A stretch of DNA of 64,000 nt from JAITVB01 sp031553805 (lineage in GTDB: Bacteria; Bacteroidota; Bacteroidia; Bacteroidales; Rikenellaceae): positions 58,287 through 122,286 of the forward strand of contig JAVBLC010000004.1 of the NCBI GenBank assembly GCA_031553805.1. The letters run 5' to 3'. Position numbers and translations under genes: made by a program. Below are positions 12,813 through 21,503 of the stretch, one piece after another; the first letter of the stretch is position 1; every line of letters begins with the position of its first letter. A model generated the notes under the pieces. The model was not told the DNA's origin. It was given only the letters and a program-made list of their open reading frames with translations, and ran no database searches.

Positions 12813-15374
12813 CTATGCTTGTGAGCCATTCCCTTCCGTTGCGGGAATTTCGCCTGACGGAGCAGGAGTTTCGCTCAACGATGCGGGGATTTCACCTTCC
12901 GCCCCGAGGTTTTCGTCGGGTTGCTCGTCCTCGCTCTTGGGCACGGCGATCACCGAAGCGATCGCGTCGTTGTTGCGCAAGTTGATCACTTTCACACCCT
13001 GCGTCGCACGACCCGTCACACGGATGTCGGCGATCGGAATGCGGATCGTCAGGCCCGATTTATTGATAATCATCAGGTCGTTCTCGTCGGTCACCGCCTG
13101 GATCGAGATCATCTTTCCGGTCTTATCGGTCACCTGCAGGGTTTTTACCCCCATCCCGCTACGGTTGGTGATGCGGTAGTCGTCGAGGTCGCTGCGCTTG
13201 CCGAAACCGTTTTCCGAGATCACGAGGATATCGGGCTTCTGGTTCGGCTCCACGCAGATCATACCGACCACTTCGTCGTCGCCCCGCAGGCTGATCCCGC
13301 GTACTCCGGCAGCGGTACGGCCGATGGCACGCACACCCTCTTCGTTGAAGCGGATCGCCTTGCCGTCTTTGGCGCCGATGATCACTTCGCTGTGGCCGCT
13401 GGTCAGCTTGGCTTCAATCAGCTGGTCGCCCTCGCGGACGGTGATGGCGTTGACCCCGTTGGCACGCGGGCGCGAGTAAGCCTCGAGCTTCGTTTTCTTG
13501 ATGGTGCCGCTACGGGTACACATGATGATGTAATTCTCGTTCACGTACTCTTTGTCGTCCAGGCGGCGCACGTTTATATAGGCACGCACCTTGTCGTCGG
13601 GCTCGATCTGGATCACGTTCTGGATCGCCCGTCCTTTAGAAGAACGCGTACCCTCGGGAATATCGTATACTTTGAGCCAATAACAACGCCCCTTCTCGGT
13701 GAAAAAGAGCATAGTATTGTGCATCGTGGTGACGTACAAATGCTCGATAAAATCCTCGTCGCGGGTCGAGCTGCCCTTGGCTCCTACCCCGCCCCGGTTC
13801 TGGGTGCGGTATTCGGTGAGCGGTGTCCGTTTGAGGTATCCCATATGCGAAATAGTGATCACCATTTCGTCGTCGGCATAGAAGTCTTCGGGGTTGAAGT
13901 CGCCGCCGCTGAAGACGATCTCGGTGCGGCGGGCGTCGCCGTATTTGTCCTTGATTTCGAGCATCTCGTCCTTGATGACCTTCATCTGCAGGGCTTCGTC
14001 GGCGAGGATTTGCTTGAAATACTCGATCTGTTTGCACAGTTCGTCGTACTCGGCCTGGAGCTTGCCGCGTTCCAGACCGGTCAGCGCCCTCAGGCGCATA
14101 TCGATGATCGCCGAAGCCTGGATGTCGCTCAGTCCGAAGCGTTCGCACAGGGCCGCTTTGGCCAGGTCGGGCGTTTCGCTGCCGCGGATGATCTGGATGA
14201 TTTCGTCGATGTGGTCGAGGGCGATCAGGAGGCCTTCGAGGATGTGGGCGCGTTTTTCGGCCTGGGCCAGGTCGTAGCGTGTGCGGCGCAGCACCACGTC
14301 ATGGCGGTGGCGCACGAAATAGTGGATCTGGTCGCGCAGGTTCAGCATCTGCGGGCGGCCGTCGACCAGCGCGATATTGTTCACCGGGAACGACGACTGC
14401 AGCTGCGTGTATTTATACAGGTTGTTCAGCACCACACTCGCCACCGCGTCGTGCTTCAAGATGATCACGATACGCATCCCGTTGCGGTCCGACTCGTCGT
14501 TGATATACGAAATACCTTCGATCTTCTTGTCGTTGATCAGGTCGGCGATCTTTTTGATCATTTCGGCCTTGTTGACCATGTAGGGGATCTCGGTGATCAC
14601 GATGCACTCGCGGCCCGATTGGGTGTATTCGATTTCGGTTTTCGACCGCATCACGACGTTGCCGCGGCCGGTTTCGAACGCTTCCTGCACACCGTTGTAA
14701 CCGTAGATGATCCCGCCGGTCGGGAAGTCGGGGGCCTTTACGTGCTGCATCAGCTCGCTGACCGTGATTTCCGGATTATCGATGTAGGCGCACGTGGCGT
14801 CGATCACTTCGCTCAGGTTGTGGGGCGGCATATTGGTCGCCATCCCTACGGCGATCCCCGAGGCGCCGTTCACCAGCAACATCGGGATCTTGGTCGGGAG
14901 CACGGTGGGTTCCTGGATGCTGTCGTCGAAATTGAGGGTAAAGTCTACCGTTTCTTTTTCGATGTCAGCCATCGCCTCTTCGGCGATTTTCATCATGCGG
15001 GCCTCGGTGTAACGCATCGCCGCGGGCGAGTCGCCGTCGACCGACCCGAAGTTACCCTGGCCGTCGACCAACGGGTAGCGCAGCGACCACGGCTGGGCCA
15101 TACGCACCATCGCGCCGTAGACCGACGAGTCGCCGTGGGGGTGGAACTTACCGAGCACGTCGCCGACGATACGGGCCGATTTCTTGTAAGGCTTGTCGGA
15201 GTAGAGGTTGAGTTCGTTATACATCCCGTAAAGCACGCGCCGGTGGACAGGTTTCATCCCGTCGCGGACGTCGGGCAGTGCGCGGGAAACGATCACGGAC
15301 ATCGAATAGTCGATGTACGATTTCTTCATTTCCTCTTCAATGTTGATCTGGATTATTTTTCCTCCTTCAGCCAT
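12813..15374 (-). CDS. gyrA: DNA gyrase subunit A
   Basis: An 853-residue type II topoisomerase A subunit that cuts and rejoins DNA for negative supercoiling. The breakage-reunion domain begins near the N-terminus. The catalytic Tyr is Y122 in A-M-R-Y-T-E-A. The region equivalent to the E. coli quinolone-resistance determinant has the same numbering: H78-P-H-G-D-S83-S-V-Y-G87. The C-terminal six-bladed wrapping domain starts with a GyrA-box-like Q-N-R-G-G-V-G (classical Q-R-R-G-G-K-G). The tail (about 825-853) is acidic and Pro/Glu-rich. Gly at 87, where E. coli has Asp, may be the lineage norm or an acquired change. A -7 box lies upstream at 15448. Confidence 0.97.
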   Translation of the reverse strand: MAEGGKIIQINIEEEMKKSYIDYSMSVIVSRALPDVRDGMKPVHRRVLYGMYNELNLYSDKPYKKSARIVGDVLGKFHPHGDSSVYGAMVRMAQPWSLRYPLVDGQGNFGSVDGDSPAAMRYTEARMMKIAEEAMADIEKETVDFTLNFDDSIQEPTVLPTKIPMLLVNGASGIAVGMATNMPPHNLSEVIDATCAYIDNPEITVSELMQHVKAPDFPTGGIIYGYNGVQEAFETGRGNVVMRSKTEIEYTQSGRECIVITEIPYMVNKAEMIKKIADLINDKKIEGISYINDESDRNGMRIVIILKHDAVASVVLNNLYKYTQLQSSFPVNNIALVDGRPQMLNLRDQIHYFVRHRHDVVLRRTRYDLAQAEKRAHILEGLLIALDHIDEIIQIIRGSETPDLAKAALCERFGLSDIQASAIIDMRLRALTGLERGKLQAEYDELCKQIEYFKQILADEALQMKVIKDEMLEIKDKYGDARRTEIVFSGGDFNPEDFYADDEMVITISHMGYLKRTPLTEYRTQNRGGVGAKGSSTRDEDFIEHLYVTTMHNTMLFFTEKGRCYWLKVYDIPEGTRSSKGRAIQNVIQIEPDDKVRAYINVRRLDDKEYVNENYIIMCTRSGTIKKTKLEAYSRPRANGVNAITVREGDQLIEAKLTSGHSEVIIGAKDGKAIRFNEEGVRAIGRTAAGVRGISLRGDDEVVGMICVEPNQKPDILVISENGFGKRSDLDDYRITNRSGMGVKTLQVTDKTGKMISIQAVTDENDLMIINKSGLTIRIPIADIRVTGRATQGVKVINLRNNDAIASVIAVPKSEDEQPDENLGAEGEIPASLSETPAPSGEIPATEGNGSQA

Positions 15375-15986
15375 ATCTTTTTGTAAATCATTTATCGTGT
15401 TTGGACGCTGGCTTGCAACGGCCTTGAACCGATTGCAAAACAGCCTACAAATGTACGCATAATTATCTAATTCGTCGCATTTCAGGGGAAAGTTTTCCCG
15501 TAAATTGCACCGGATTTTGCTTCCCGACCGTTAATGCATCGTCACTTTCTTTGTCTTCCTCACAAAGAAAGTAACCAAAGAACCGAAGCTCACCGACCGG
15601 AGGAAGGTAAAAGTCACCGCTTTAAGGAAAAAGGTGCGTCCCTGCACTGGGGAATTCCTTTGCTTTGAAAAATCTCCCAATGCGGGGACGCACCTTCGTC
15701 CACAGCTCGCCCTTTGGGCTCAAACAGTGGACTACGCTACGCTTTTCAAAAGGATTTTCTTCGCGCTTTTTCTTTAGATGCGGGTGCGCGGGCCGAATGT
15801 TACCTCCCTATGTTACGTCGCTCCGCTCCGTGAGCTCATCCGCTCTACGAGCGACTTCGGTTCGGTCGGTGAGCTCGCCCGCCGCTTTGCGGCGACCTCG
15901 ATTGGCCTGCGTTGGCGTGGTTCCTGTGGCCCGGCCTGAAGCAGAGAGTCTGTTCTCTTCCGAGCCAAACTCGTAACCCCTAATTC
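15375..15986. repeat. 612-bp gene-free gap with several repeat modules
   Basis: The gap holds no convincing gene. From left to right it has: the gyrA promoter; an 11-bp inverted repeat ACTTTCTTTGT/ACAAAGAAAGT at 15544-15572; two family-B2 units in opposite orientation at 15631-15653 and 15673-15696, which can pair as a stem of about 22 bp; a CGTCCACAGCTCGCCC...CAGTGGACTACGC unit at 15697-15747 with a near copy at 51942-51990; and a GGTGAGCTCGCCC...GCGGCGACCTCG unit (about 15877-15906) that is the reverse complement of modules at 4.9 and 57.9 kb. Confidence 0.7.
15448..15455 (-). promoter_or_regulatory. -7 box for gyrA
   Basis: On the minus strand TACATTTG matches TAnnTTTG, 74 bp before the gyrA ATG. 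A -33 TTTG is not clear. Confidence 0.55.
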
Positions 15987-17003
15987 CTAACCCGTAATTC
16001 TCTTCTGCCACGCCCAGGCGGCGGCCAGCGTGTCGTCGAGCGAACGTTCCGCTTTCCATCCCAACTCGCGGTTGGCATGAGAGGTGTCGGCCCAGATCTG
16101 GGCGATGTCGCCAGCGCGGCGGCCGACAATTTTATAGTTGACTTTCACGCCGTTGACCGCTTCGAAACGGCGCACTAGTTCAAGCACCGAAACCCCGTGG
16201 CCGGTGCCGACGTTGAACCATTCGTAACGCTTGCCGCGGCCCGAGTCCATCCGTCCGAGCGCCACCACGTGGGCTCGGGCCAGGTCGACCACGTCGATGT
16301 AGTCTCGGATACATGAGCCGTCGGGCGTCGGGTAATCGTCGCCAAAAACGCTCAGGCACTCACGCAACCCCGCCGCCGTCTGCGTAATGAACGGCACCAG
16401 GTTGCCCGGTACCCCGCGCGGCAATTCACCGATCCGGGCCGACGGATGGGCGCCGATCGGGTTGAAATAGCGGAGCGCAATCGCCCCGAGGGCCGGAAAA
16501 GCAGCGACCGAATCCCGCAAAATATCTTCGCAGATCTGTTTCGTATTGCCGTAAGGTGAACGGGCCGGCTGGCGCGGCGTCTGCTCGGTAACCGGCAGCA
16601 CCTCGGGTTCGCCGTAGACGGTGCACGACGACGAAAAGACAATATGCGGCACCCCGTATTCGAGCATCAGTTCGAGCACGTTGGTCAGCGAAAGGATGTT
16701 GTTGCGGTAGTAAAGCAACGGCTTTTCGACCGATTCATTCACGGCTTTCGACGCCGCAAAATGGATCACCGCATCGAATTTATACCGTTCGAACACCCCC
16801 CGCAGCGCCACCTTGTCGCAACAATCGACACGTTCGAAAGACACAGTCCGACCGGTGATCGCGCGGACACCTTCGACCGCCCCCTCTTCCGAGTTCGATA
16901 GGTCGTCGGCGATCACCGCGTCATAGCCCGCCCCGATCAACTCTACCACCGTGTGGCTGCCGATAAACCCGGCTCCTCCGGTCACCAAAACTGTTTTTTT
17001 CAT
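15987..17003 (-). CDS. galE: UDP-glucose 4-epimerase
   Basis: A 338-residue extended short-chain dehydrogenase that interconverts UDP-glucose and UDP-galactose (and possibly the N-acetyl forms) with tightly bound NAD+. The NAD motif is TGGAGFIGSH at 8-17. HFAASKAVNESV (81-92), the Ser of SSSCTVYG (124-131) and the catalytic Y151-G-N-T-K155 are in place. FNPIGAHPS and the IRDYIDVVDLA motif near residue 235 are typical of GalE. Length is standard. It is a single gene; no Leloir partners are adjacent. The product feeds galactosylation of surface glycans. Confidence 0.95.
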   Translation of the reverse strand: MKKTVLVTGGAGFIGSHTVVELIGAGYDAVIADDLSNSEEGAVEGVRAITGRTVSFERVDCCDKVALRGVFERYKFDAVIHFAASKAVNESVEKPLLYYRNNILSLTNVLELMLEYGVPHIVFSSSCTVYGEPEVLPVTEQTPRQPARSPYGNTKQICEDILRDSVAAFPALGAIALRYFNPIGAHPSARIGELPRGVPGNLVPFITQTAAGLRECLSVFGDDYPTPDGSCIRDYIDVVDLARAHVVALGRMDSGRGKRYEWFNVGTGHGVSVLELVRRFEAVNGVKVNYKIVGRRAGDIAQIWADTSHANRELGWKAERSLDDTLAAAWAWQKRITG

Positions 17004-17240
17004 CGTTTTTTCGATTTATGCGAAACTTCGTTGGGCCGCGCGCCACCCTCTTTTTTCAAGGCGTTATACTCGTCGGTGCTGAACGTTATGTTTTTGTCTT
17101 TCATACGGGACGCTTCGGCAATCCAGTCGACTTACCTCCCTCTCGATTCCGACCGGTTTGAACCGGATAAAAACCGCACCGGGAACCGCATCGGCGAAAA
17201 AGAATAACCAAGCGTTTCGTATTTGACTCGCTTTAGGGGG

Positions 17241-18566
17241 TCAATATTTATACTTCGACCACTTAATCACTTCCTTGAGGGACGGTTTCTTGCCATACAT
17301 AAAGATCCCGACGCGGTAAATCTTGCCCGCAAACCACACCATCGCCACAAAGCTGGCATAGAGGATAGCTATCGACAGCGCAATCTGCCAGAAAGGCACC
17401 CCGTAGGGAATGCGCGCCATCATGATCACCGGCGAGGTAAATGGCACCAGACTGAACCAAAAGGCCAGCGATCCGTTCGGGTCTTTCATCGCGCTCATCA
17501 GCACGACGATCGCCAGGATGAGCGGGATGCTCACCGGCAACTGCAACTGCTGGGTGTCGGCCGTGTTGTCGACCGCACTGCCCACGGCGGCAAACATCGC
17601 CGCATAGAGCAGGTAACCGCCGATGAAGAACAGCACGAAACCACCGAGCAATTTGACCATATAGCCGATGTCGGTCACCGTTTTGAGCATCGCCACCGTA
17701 TCGGGATCGAACTGCGAGGCCGCCTGTTGCACGTCGATGCCCATCGTCGCCCCTTGGGCCATTTCGGTCACCACCGACGCATCGGGTTCGATATAAGCCA
17801 TCAGGGCCGATCCGCCCGCCACCAGCAACACGACCCAGATCAGGAACTGCGTCAGCGCCACCGCCGCGATCCCGAAGATTTTGCCCAACATCAGCTGGAA
17901 CGGTTTGACCGATGAAACGATCACCTCCAACACTTTCGAACTCTTCTCTTCGACCACGCCCTGCATCACCATCCCTCCGTAAATAAAGACGAAGATATAG
18001 ATCAGGAACCCGAAGGCATAGGCGATCCCGAACGACAGTCCGCTCGACGACGCTTTTTCACTGCCGTCTTCGCCCAGGCGGAAGGTACTGATCGACACCT
18101 TGGTCTTCACCTCCGCCATGATCTGGGGCAGGTTTTCAATGTCGTAGGTCCGCAACTTGGCGTCTTCGATCACCTTGCGGATCTGGCTGCCGATGCTGGT
18201 TTCGATGTCCATCGTCGAGGGCTCGTAGCTGTAAAGCTGGATGTCCGATGGATTTTCGATCACATCGGCCCCAATCACCAGGAAACCGAACGTCCCGTTT
18301 TTCTTCTCAGCGCGCAACTCGTCCGGCGTTTTGTCGCTCGCAACAAAAGTCAGCTTGTCGGTATTCTGCAAGTTCTGGACGATCAGGCCGCTGCGGTCGA
18401 CGACCAGGATCTGCTTTTCGTCGCTCGTGTCGTGTATGGCCAGCAACACGGGCACCACCATCAGCCCGATCATCAGCAGCGGCATCAGCAATGTGGTGAT
18501 AATGAAACTTTTTTTCTTGACGCGTTCGTAGAATTCGCGTTGGATAATCAATCCTATCTTGTTCAT
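17241..18566 (-). CDS. ABC-2 type permease, NatB-like
   Basis: A 441-residue membrane subunit of an ABC exporter. A first membrane helix follows the short IIQREFYERVKKKSF start (about 20-45), then a large extracytoplasmic domain (about 50-170), then five to six helices in the C-terminal half (YAFGFLIYIFVFIYGG, LTQFLIWVVLLVAGG, GGFVLFFIGGYLLYAAMFA, ILAIVVLMSA, ALSIAILYASFVAMVWF). This is the NatB/ABC2_membrane_3 architecture, associated with sodium export or with export of unknown compounds. It lies 15 bp after its ATPase gene on the same strand, so the two form one transporter. The substrate is unknown. Confidence 0.88.
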   Translation of the reverse strand: MNKIGLIIQREFYERVKKKSFIITTLLMPLLMIGLMVVPVLLAIHDTSDEKQILVVDRSGLIVQNLQNTDKLTFVASDKTPDELRAEKKNGTFGFLVIGADVIENPSDIQLYSYEPSTMDIETSIGSQIRKVIEDAKLRTYDIENLPQIMAEVKTKVSISTFRLGEDGSEKASSSGLSFGIAYAFGFLIYIFVFIYGGMVMQGVVEEKSSKVLEVIVSSVKPFQLMLGKIFGIAAVALTQFLIWVVLLVAGGSALMAYIEPDASVVTEMAQGATMGIDVQQAASQFDPDTVAMLKTVTDIGYMVKLLGGFVLFFIGGYLLYAAMFAAVGSAVDNTADTQQLQLPVSIPLILAIVVLMSAMKDPNGSLAFWFSLVPFTSPVIMMARIPYGVPFWQIALSIAILYASFVAMVWFAGKIYRVGIFMYGKKPSLKEVIKWSKYKY

Positions 18567-18581
18567 GGCGTGGGGTTCGGG

Positions 18582-19511
18582 TTAGATGATTTGTCCTTCG
18601 AAGTTGCCTTCGACCGTCTTGATGAAAATATCGCTCATGCTGGGGATGACCTCGGCGAAGTTATGCACCTCGACCTGCTCGTTGATCAGCGAAAGCAACG
18701 GGCGCACCTGTTCGGGGCTGTCGAGTTTGACACGAACCGATTCGTAGAGGGGCGACGCCTTCTCGACCGGCAGCACCGCACAACGCCCTTCGAGCGCTTT
18801 CAGCAGCACATCCTTATCTCCCCGGAAATCGACGCGAAAAAGGTTGTCGCCGTGGCGGTGACGGATCTCGTCGACCCGGCCGCTGAGCACGTTTTTCGAC
18901 CGGTTGATCAGCGTGATGTGGTCGCAGATCTCTTCGACCGACGACATATTGTGGGTCGAGAGGATCACCGTCGACCCGTTGTCGCGCAGGCGCAGGATCT
19001 CTTCTTTCAACAGGTTGGCATTGATCGGGTCGAAACCGCTGAAAGGTTCATCGAAGATCAGCAACTTGGGCTCGTGGAGCACGGTGACGATGAATTGCAC
19101 CTTCTGGGCCATCCCCTTGCTCAGCTCTTCGACCTTTTTGTCCCACCACTCGCGGATTTCGAAACGGGTGAACCATTGTTTGAGCCGGAGGGTCGCCTCG
19201 CGCTTGCACAATCCCTTGAGCTGGTCGAAGGAGAGGGCCTGGTCGCCGACCTTCATTTTCTTATACAGGCCGCGCTCTTCGGGCAGGTAGCCGATCTTGT
19301 AGACGTCTTCGGGACGCATCGGGTTACCGTCGAGCAACACCTGTCCGGTGTCGGGGGCGGTGATCCGGTTGACGATGCGGATCAGGGTGGTCTTGCCTGC
19401 GCCGTTCGGGCCGAGCAGGCCGTAGACGCTGCCCGTGGGCACGGTCAGGCTTACGTCGTCGAGGGCCTTGTGGGCGGTGTAGCTTTTGCTGACGTTCTGT
19501 ACTTCCAACAT
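18582..19511 (-). CDS. ABC transporter ATP-binding protein, NatA-like
   Basis: A 309-residue ABC ATPase. Walker A is GPNGAGKTT at 34-42. The signature reads L-S-K-G-M-A-Q-K, and Walker B is LLIFDEPFSGFDP, followed by the H-loop LSTHNM. After the nucleotide-binding domain (about 1-215) comes a C-terminal extension (DUF4162-type) typical of NatA and drug-export ATPases of this subfamily. It powers the permease encoded 15 bp downstream. The start is 27 bp from a TAAATTTG -7 box on the minus strand, divergent from manA. Confidence 0.93.
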   Translation of the reverse strand: MLEVQNVSKSYTAHKALDDVSLTVPTGSVYGLLGPNGAGKTTLIRIVNRITAPDTGQVLLDGNPMRPEDVYKIGYLPEERGLYKKMKVGDQALSFDQLKGLCKREATLRLKQWFTRFEIREWWDKKVEELSKGMAQKVQFIVTVLHEPKLLIFDEPFSGFDPINANLLKEEILRLRDNGSTVILSTHNMSSVEEICDHITLINRSKNVLSGRVDEIRHRHGDNLFRVDFRGDKDVLLKALEGRCAVLPVEKASPLYESVRVKLDSPEQVRPLLSLINEQVEVHNFAEVIPSMSDIFIKTVEGNFEGQII

Positions 19512-19537
19512 AGGTTTGGGGTTGTGTGTATTCTGCG

Positions 19538-19545
19538 CAAATTTA
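19538..19545 (-). promoter_or_regulatory. -7 box for the ABC exporter
   Basis: TAAATTTG on the minus strand fits TAnnTTTG, 26 bp before the ATPase start. It forms a divergent pair with the manA box at 19576. Confidence 0.6.
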
Positions 19546-19575
19546 TATTTTTTTAGGTTAAAAATAAATATTCTT

Positions 19576-19583
19576 TACATTTG
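19576..19583 (+). promoter_or_regulatory. -7 box for manA
   Basis: TACATTTG fits TAnnTTTG, 64 bp before the manA ATG. The spacer and upstream region are A/T-rich. Confidence 0.6.
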
Positions 19584-19647
19584 TAGAAGCAAAGTCAAAA
19601 TTCCGAGTGCAGGAAGGTACCCGGAAGGCACTTAGAAATGCAAAATT

Positions 19648-20616
19648 ATGCTCTATCCGCTGAAATTCGAACCGATCTATAAGCACCGCATCTGGGGTGG
19701 CAACAAACTTTTCGACCGCTATGACCGCCTCTGCCCGGTCGACGCAGCGATCGGCGAAAGCTGGGAGTTGTCGGGTCTCGAGGGCGACGTGTCGGTGGTG
19801 GCCAACGGCACACTGGCCGAGAACGACATCCGCGAGCTGATCGAAGTCTATATGGGCGATCTGGTGGGTGACAAGGTTTACAGGGAATTCGGCGAAGAAT
19901 TTCCGTTGATCGTCAAGTTGATCGACGCCCGCGACATCCTCTCGATCCAGGTGCATCCCGACACCGAGCTGGCCCTGAAACGCCACCGCGCCTACGGAAA
20001 AACCGAGATGTGGTACGTGATGGACGCCGAACCGGGGGCGAACCTCTACCTGGGATTCAGCCGCAGGATCACTCCCGCCAAATACCACGACGCGCTCGAA
20101 AACGGCAAATTGCCGGAAATCCTGCGCGAGTTCAAACCCGAAAAAGACCGCGCCTATTTTGTTCCGGCAGGTACCGTACACGCCATTGGCGCGGGGGTGC
20201 TCCTGGCCGAGATCCAGCAGGCGTCGGATATCACTTACCGTATTTTTGACTGGAACCGCACCGACGACAAGGGCAATCCCCGCCAGCTCCACACCGAACT
20301 GGCCGACAAGGCGATCGACTTCGACGCAGCGGAAAATCTTGAAATCCCGGTCAAACCGCTGATCAACCAATCGGTTCCGCTCAAGCAATGCGACAAGTTT
20401 ACGGTGAATATCATCGAATTGAGCGGAAAAATGGAACGCGATTATGCGGCGCTCGATTCGTTCGTGATCTACCTATGCCTCGAGGGCGACGCGGTGGTCG
20501 AGTGCGAAGGCGGGGCCGAGAGCCTGACGGCGGGCGAAACGCTGTTGCTGCCGGCGATGTTCGACGAAGCGCGGCTAAGCGGGAAAGCTAAACTATTGGA
20601 AGTCTATATACCTTAA
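19648..20616 (+). CDS. manA: Mannose-6-phosphate isomerase, class I
   Basis: A 322-residue zinc-dependent cupin isomerase that links fructose-6-phosphate and mannose-6-phosphate, the entry to GDP-mannose synthesis. The metal ligands are all present: Q101 and H103 in SIQVHPD, E120 in KTEMW, and H178 in AGTVHAIG. The N-terminal IYKHRIWGG motif is typical of the short bacterial class I form. The dCMP deaminase gene starts 3 bp after the stop, so the two share a transcript. Confidence 0.95.
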   Translation: MLYPLKFEPIYKHRIWGGNKLFDRYDRLCPVDAAIGESWELSGLEGDVSVVANGTLAENDIRELIEVYMGDLVGDKVYREFGEEFPLIVKLIDARDILSIQVHPDTELALKRHRAYGKTEMWYVMDAEPGANLYLGFSRRITPAKYHDALENGKLPEILREFKPEKDRAYFVPAGTVHAIGAGVLLAEIQQASDITYRIFDWNRTDDKGNPRQLHTELADKAIDFDAAENLEIPVKPLINQSVPLKQCDKFTVNIIELSGKMERDYAALDSFVIYLCLEGDAVVECEGGAESLTAGETLLLPAMFDEARLSGKAKLLEVYIP

Positions 20617-20619
20617 CCG

Positions 20620-21060
20620 ATGGGATATAACGAAGAAAAACAGCGGCAGTTGGACCTGCGCTACCTGCGGATGGCCAAGATCTGGGCCGAGAATTCGTAT
20701 TGTGTGCGGCGCAAGGTGGGTTCGCTGATCGTGAAGGATAAGATGATCATTTCGGACGGATATAACGGTACGCCGAGTGGTTTTGAGAACATTTGCGAGG
20801 ATGAGGCGACGGGCAAGACGAAGCCCTATGTGCTTCATGCCGAGGCGAATGCGATTACGAAAGTAGCTAAGTCGGGGAATAGCAGCGACGGGGCCACGCT
20901 GTATGTGACGGCATCGCCTTGTATCGAGTGTGCGAAATTGATTATCCAGTCGGGGATCCGGCGGGTGGTTTATTGTGATGATTACCATTCGGATGACGGG
21001 GTAAAATTGTTGGAACGCGTAGGGATAGCGGTCGTACAGGTAGACGCCGACTGCGGATAA
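20620..21060 (+). CDS. Deoxycytidylate (dCMP) deaminase
   Basis: A 146-residue zinc cytidine/deoxycytidylate deaminase that makes dUMP for thymidylate synthesis. The zinc site is H73-A-E75 plus P100-C101-I-E-C104. The N-terminal RYLRMAKIWAENSYCVRRKVG segment and the GYNGTPSG loop are dCMP-deaminase features (ComEB type) rather than tRNA- or cytidine-deaminase ones. The length is typical. It is translated right after manA with a 3-bp gap. The 3' region runs straight into a family-A repeat that begins GTTTACAGCAAAG. Confidence 0.93.
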   Translation: MGYNEEKQRQLDLRYLRMAKIWAENSYCVRRKVGSLIVKDKMIISDGYNGTPSGFENICEDEATGKTKPYVLHAEANAITKVAKSGNSSDGATLYVTASPCIECAKLIIQSGIRRVVYCDDYHSDDGVKLLERVGIAVVQVDADCG

Positions 21061-21070
21061 CAAACAGGCC

Positions 21071-21262
21071 GTTTACAGCAAAGTCCTCCGGGAAAACGAA
21101 GTTTTCCAGAAAAATTTTTGCGGCGCTTTTTATAAAAAGCGCCAGTCACCTCGGCGAAGCCCAATGCGCGTGGGCCAGCTTTCCCAGGCAGATTTATGCC
21201 TGGTCTGGCACGAGAATGTGATTCGTTTATTGCATAAATCTGCCCCGTGCGGTGGCCAATCC
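21071..21262 (-). repeat. Family-A modular repeat, minus orientation
   Basis: It begins 10 bp after the dCMP deaminase stop with GTTTACAGCAAAGT, the same end as the copy ending at 21492. It contains the 22-bp perfect palindrome GGCGCTTTTTATAAAAAGCGCC at 21122-21143 and a hairpin with arms GGCAGATTTATGCC and GCATAAATCTGCC in the 21.19-21.23 kb stretch. The order of modules is the reverse of the copy at 21313. Confidence 0.78.
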
Positions 21263-21264
21263 TT

Positions 21265-21308
21265 AAAAAAGCGGCGGAAGCAAAATGCTTCCGCCGCTCT
21301 GTTTTTTT
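21265..21308. terminator. Bidirectional terminator at the centre of the 21-kb gap
   Basis: Perfect 12-bp stem GCGGCGGAAGCA/TGCTTCCGCCGC with an AAA loop, A-run before and T-run after. It separates dCMP deaminase (plus) from the aldo/keto reductase (minus) and sits exactly between two mirrored family-A repeats. Confidence 0.88.
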
Positions 21309-21312
21309 GACC

Positions 21313-21492
21313 CGCGCGCAAGAGATCTTTATGCATTGGAAGGATCGGGTTTCAGAAACAGATCTGGCATAAAAATCTCCGGAGAGCGTGGCTACCGCGC
21401 TTTTCCCTTTGAGAGAACTGCCGCTTTTTATAAAAAGCGCCGCAAAAATTTTTCTGCGATGCTTTGCATCGCTTGACTTACTTTGCTGTAAA
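21313..21492 (+). repeat. Family-A modular repeat, plus orientation
   Basis: It contains the long hairpin (AAGAGATCTTTATGCATTGG ... GCATAAAAATCTCC), the AGCGTGGC module, the perfect palindrome CGCTTTTTATAAAAAGCG at 21422-21439, the small palindrome CGATGCTTTGCATCG at about 21457-21471, and the terminal CTTTGCTGTAAAC, which stops 11 bp from the end of the aldo/keto reductase gene. Confidence 0.8.
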
Positions 21493-21503
21493 CGGGCGGT
21501 GAG

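Noticed and set aside
12921..15386. An 821-codon open frame antisense to gyrA
   Set aside because: It is a GC-skew shadow of gyrA: no conserved motif, His/Val/Asp-rich composition typical of reverse-frame reading. The gyrA frame is fully supported. The same applies to long frames opposite GH3 (22478-24607), the collagen-like gene (7035-8687) and the esterase (52132-54285).
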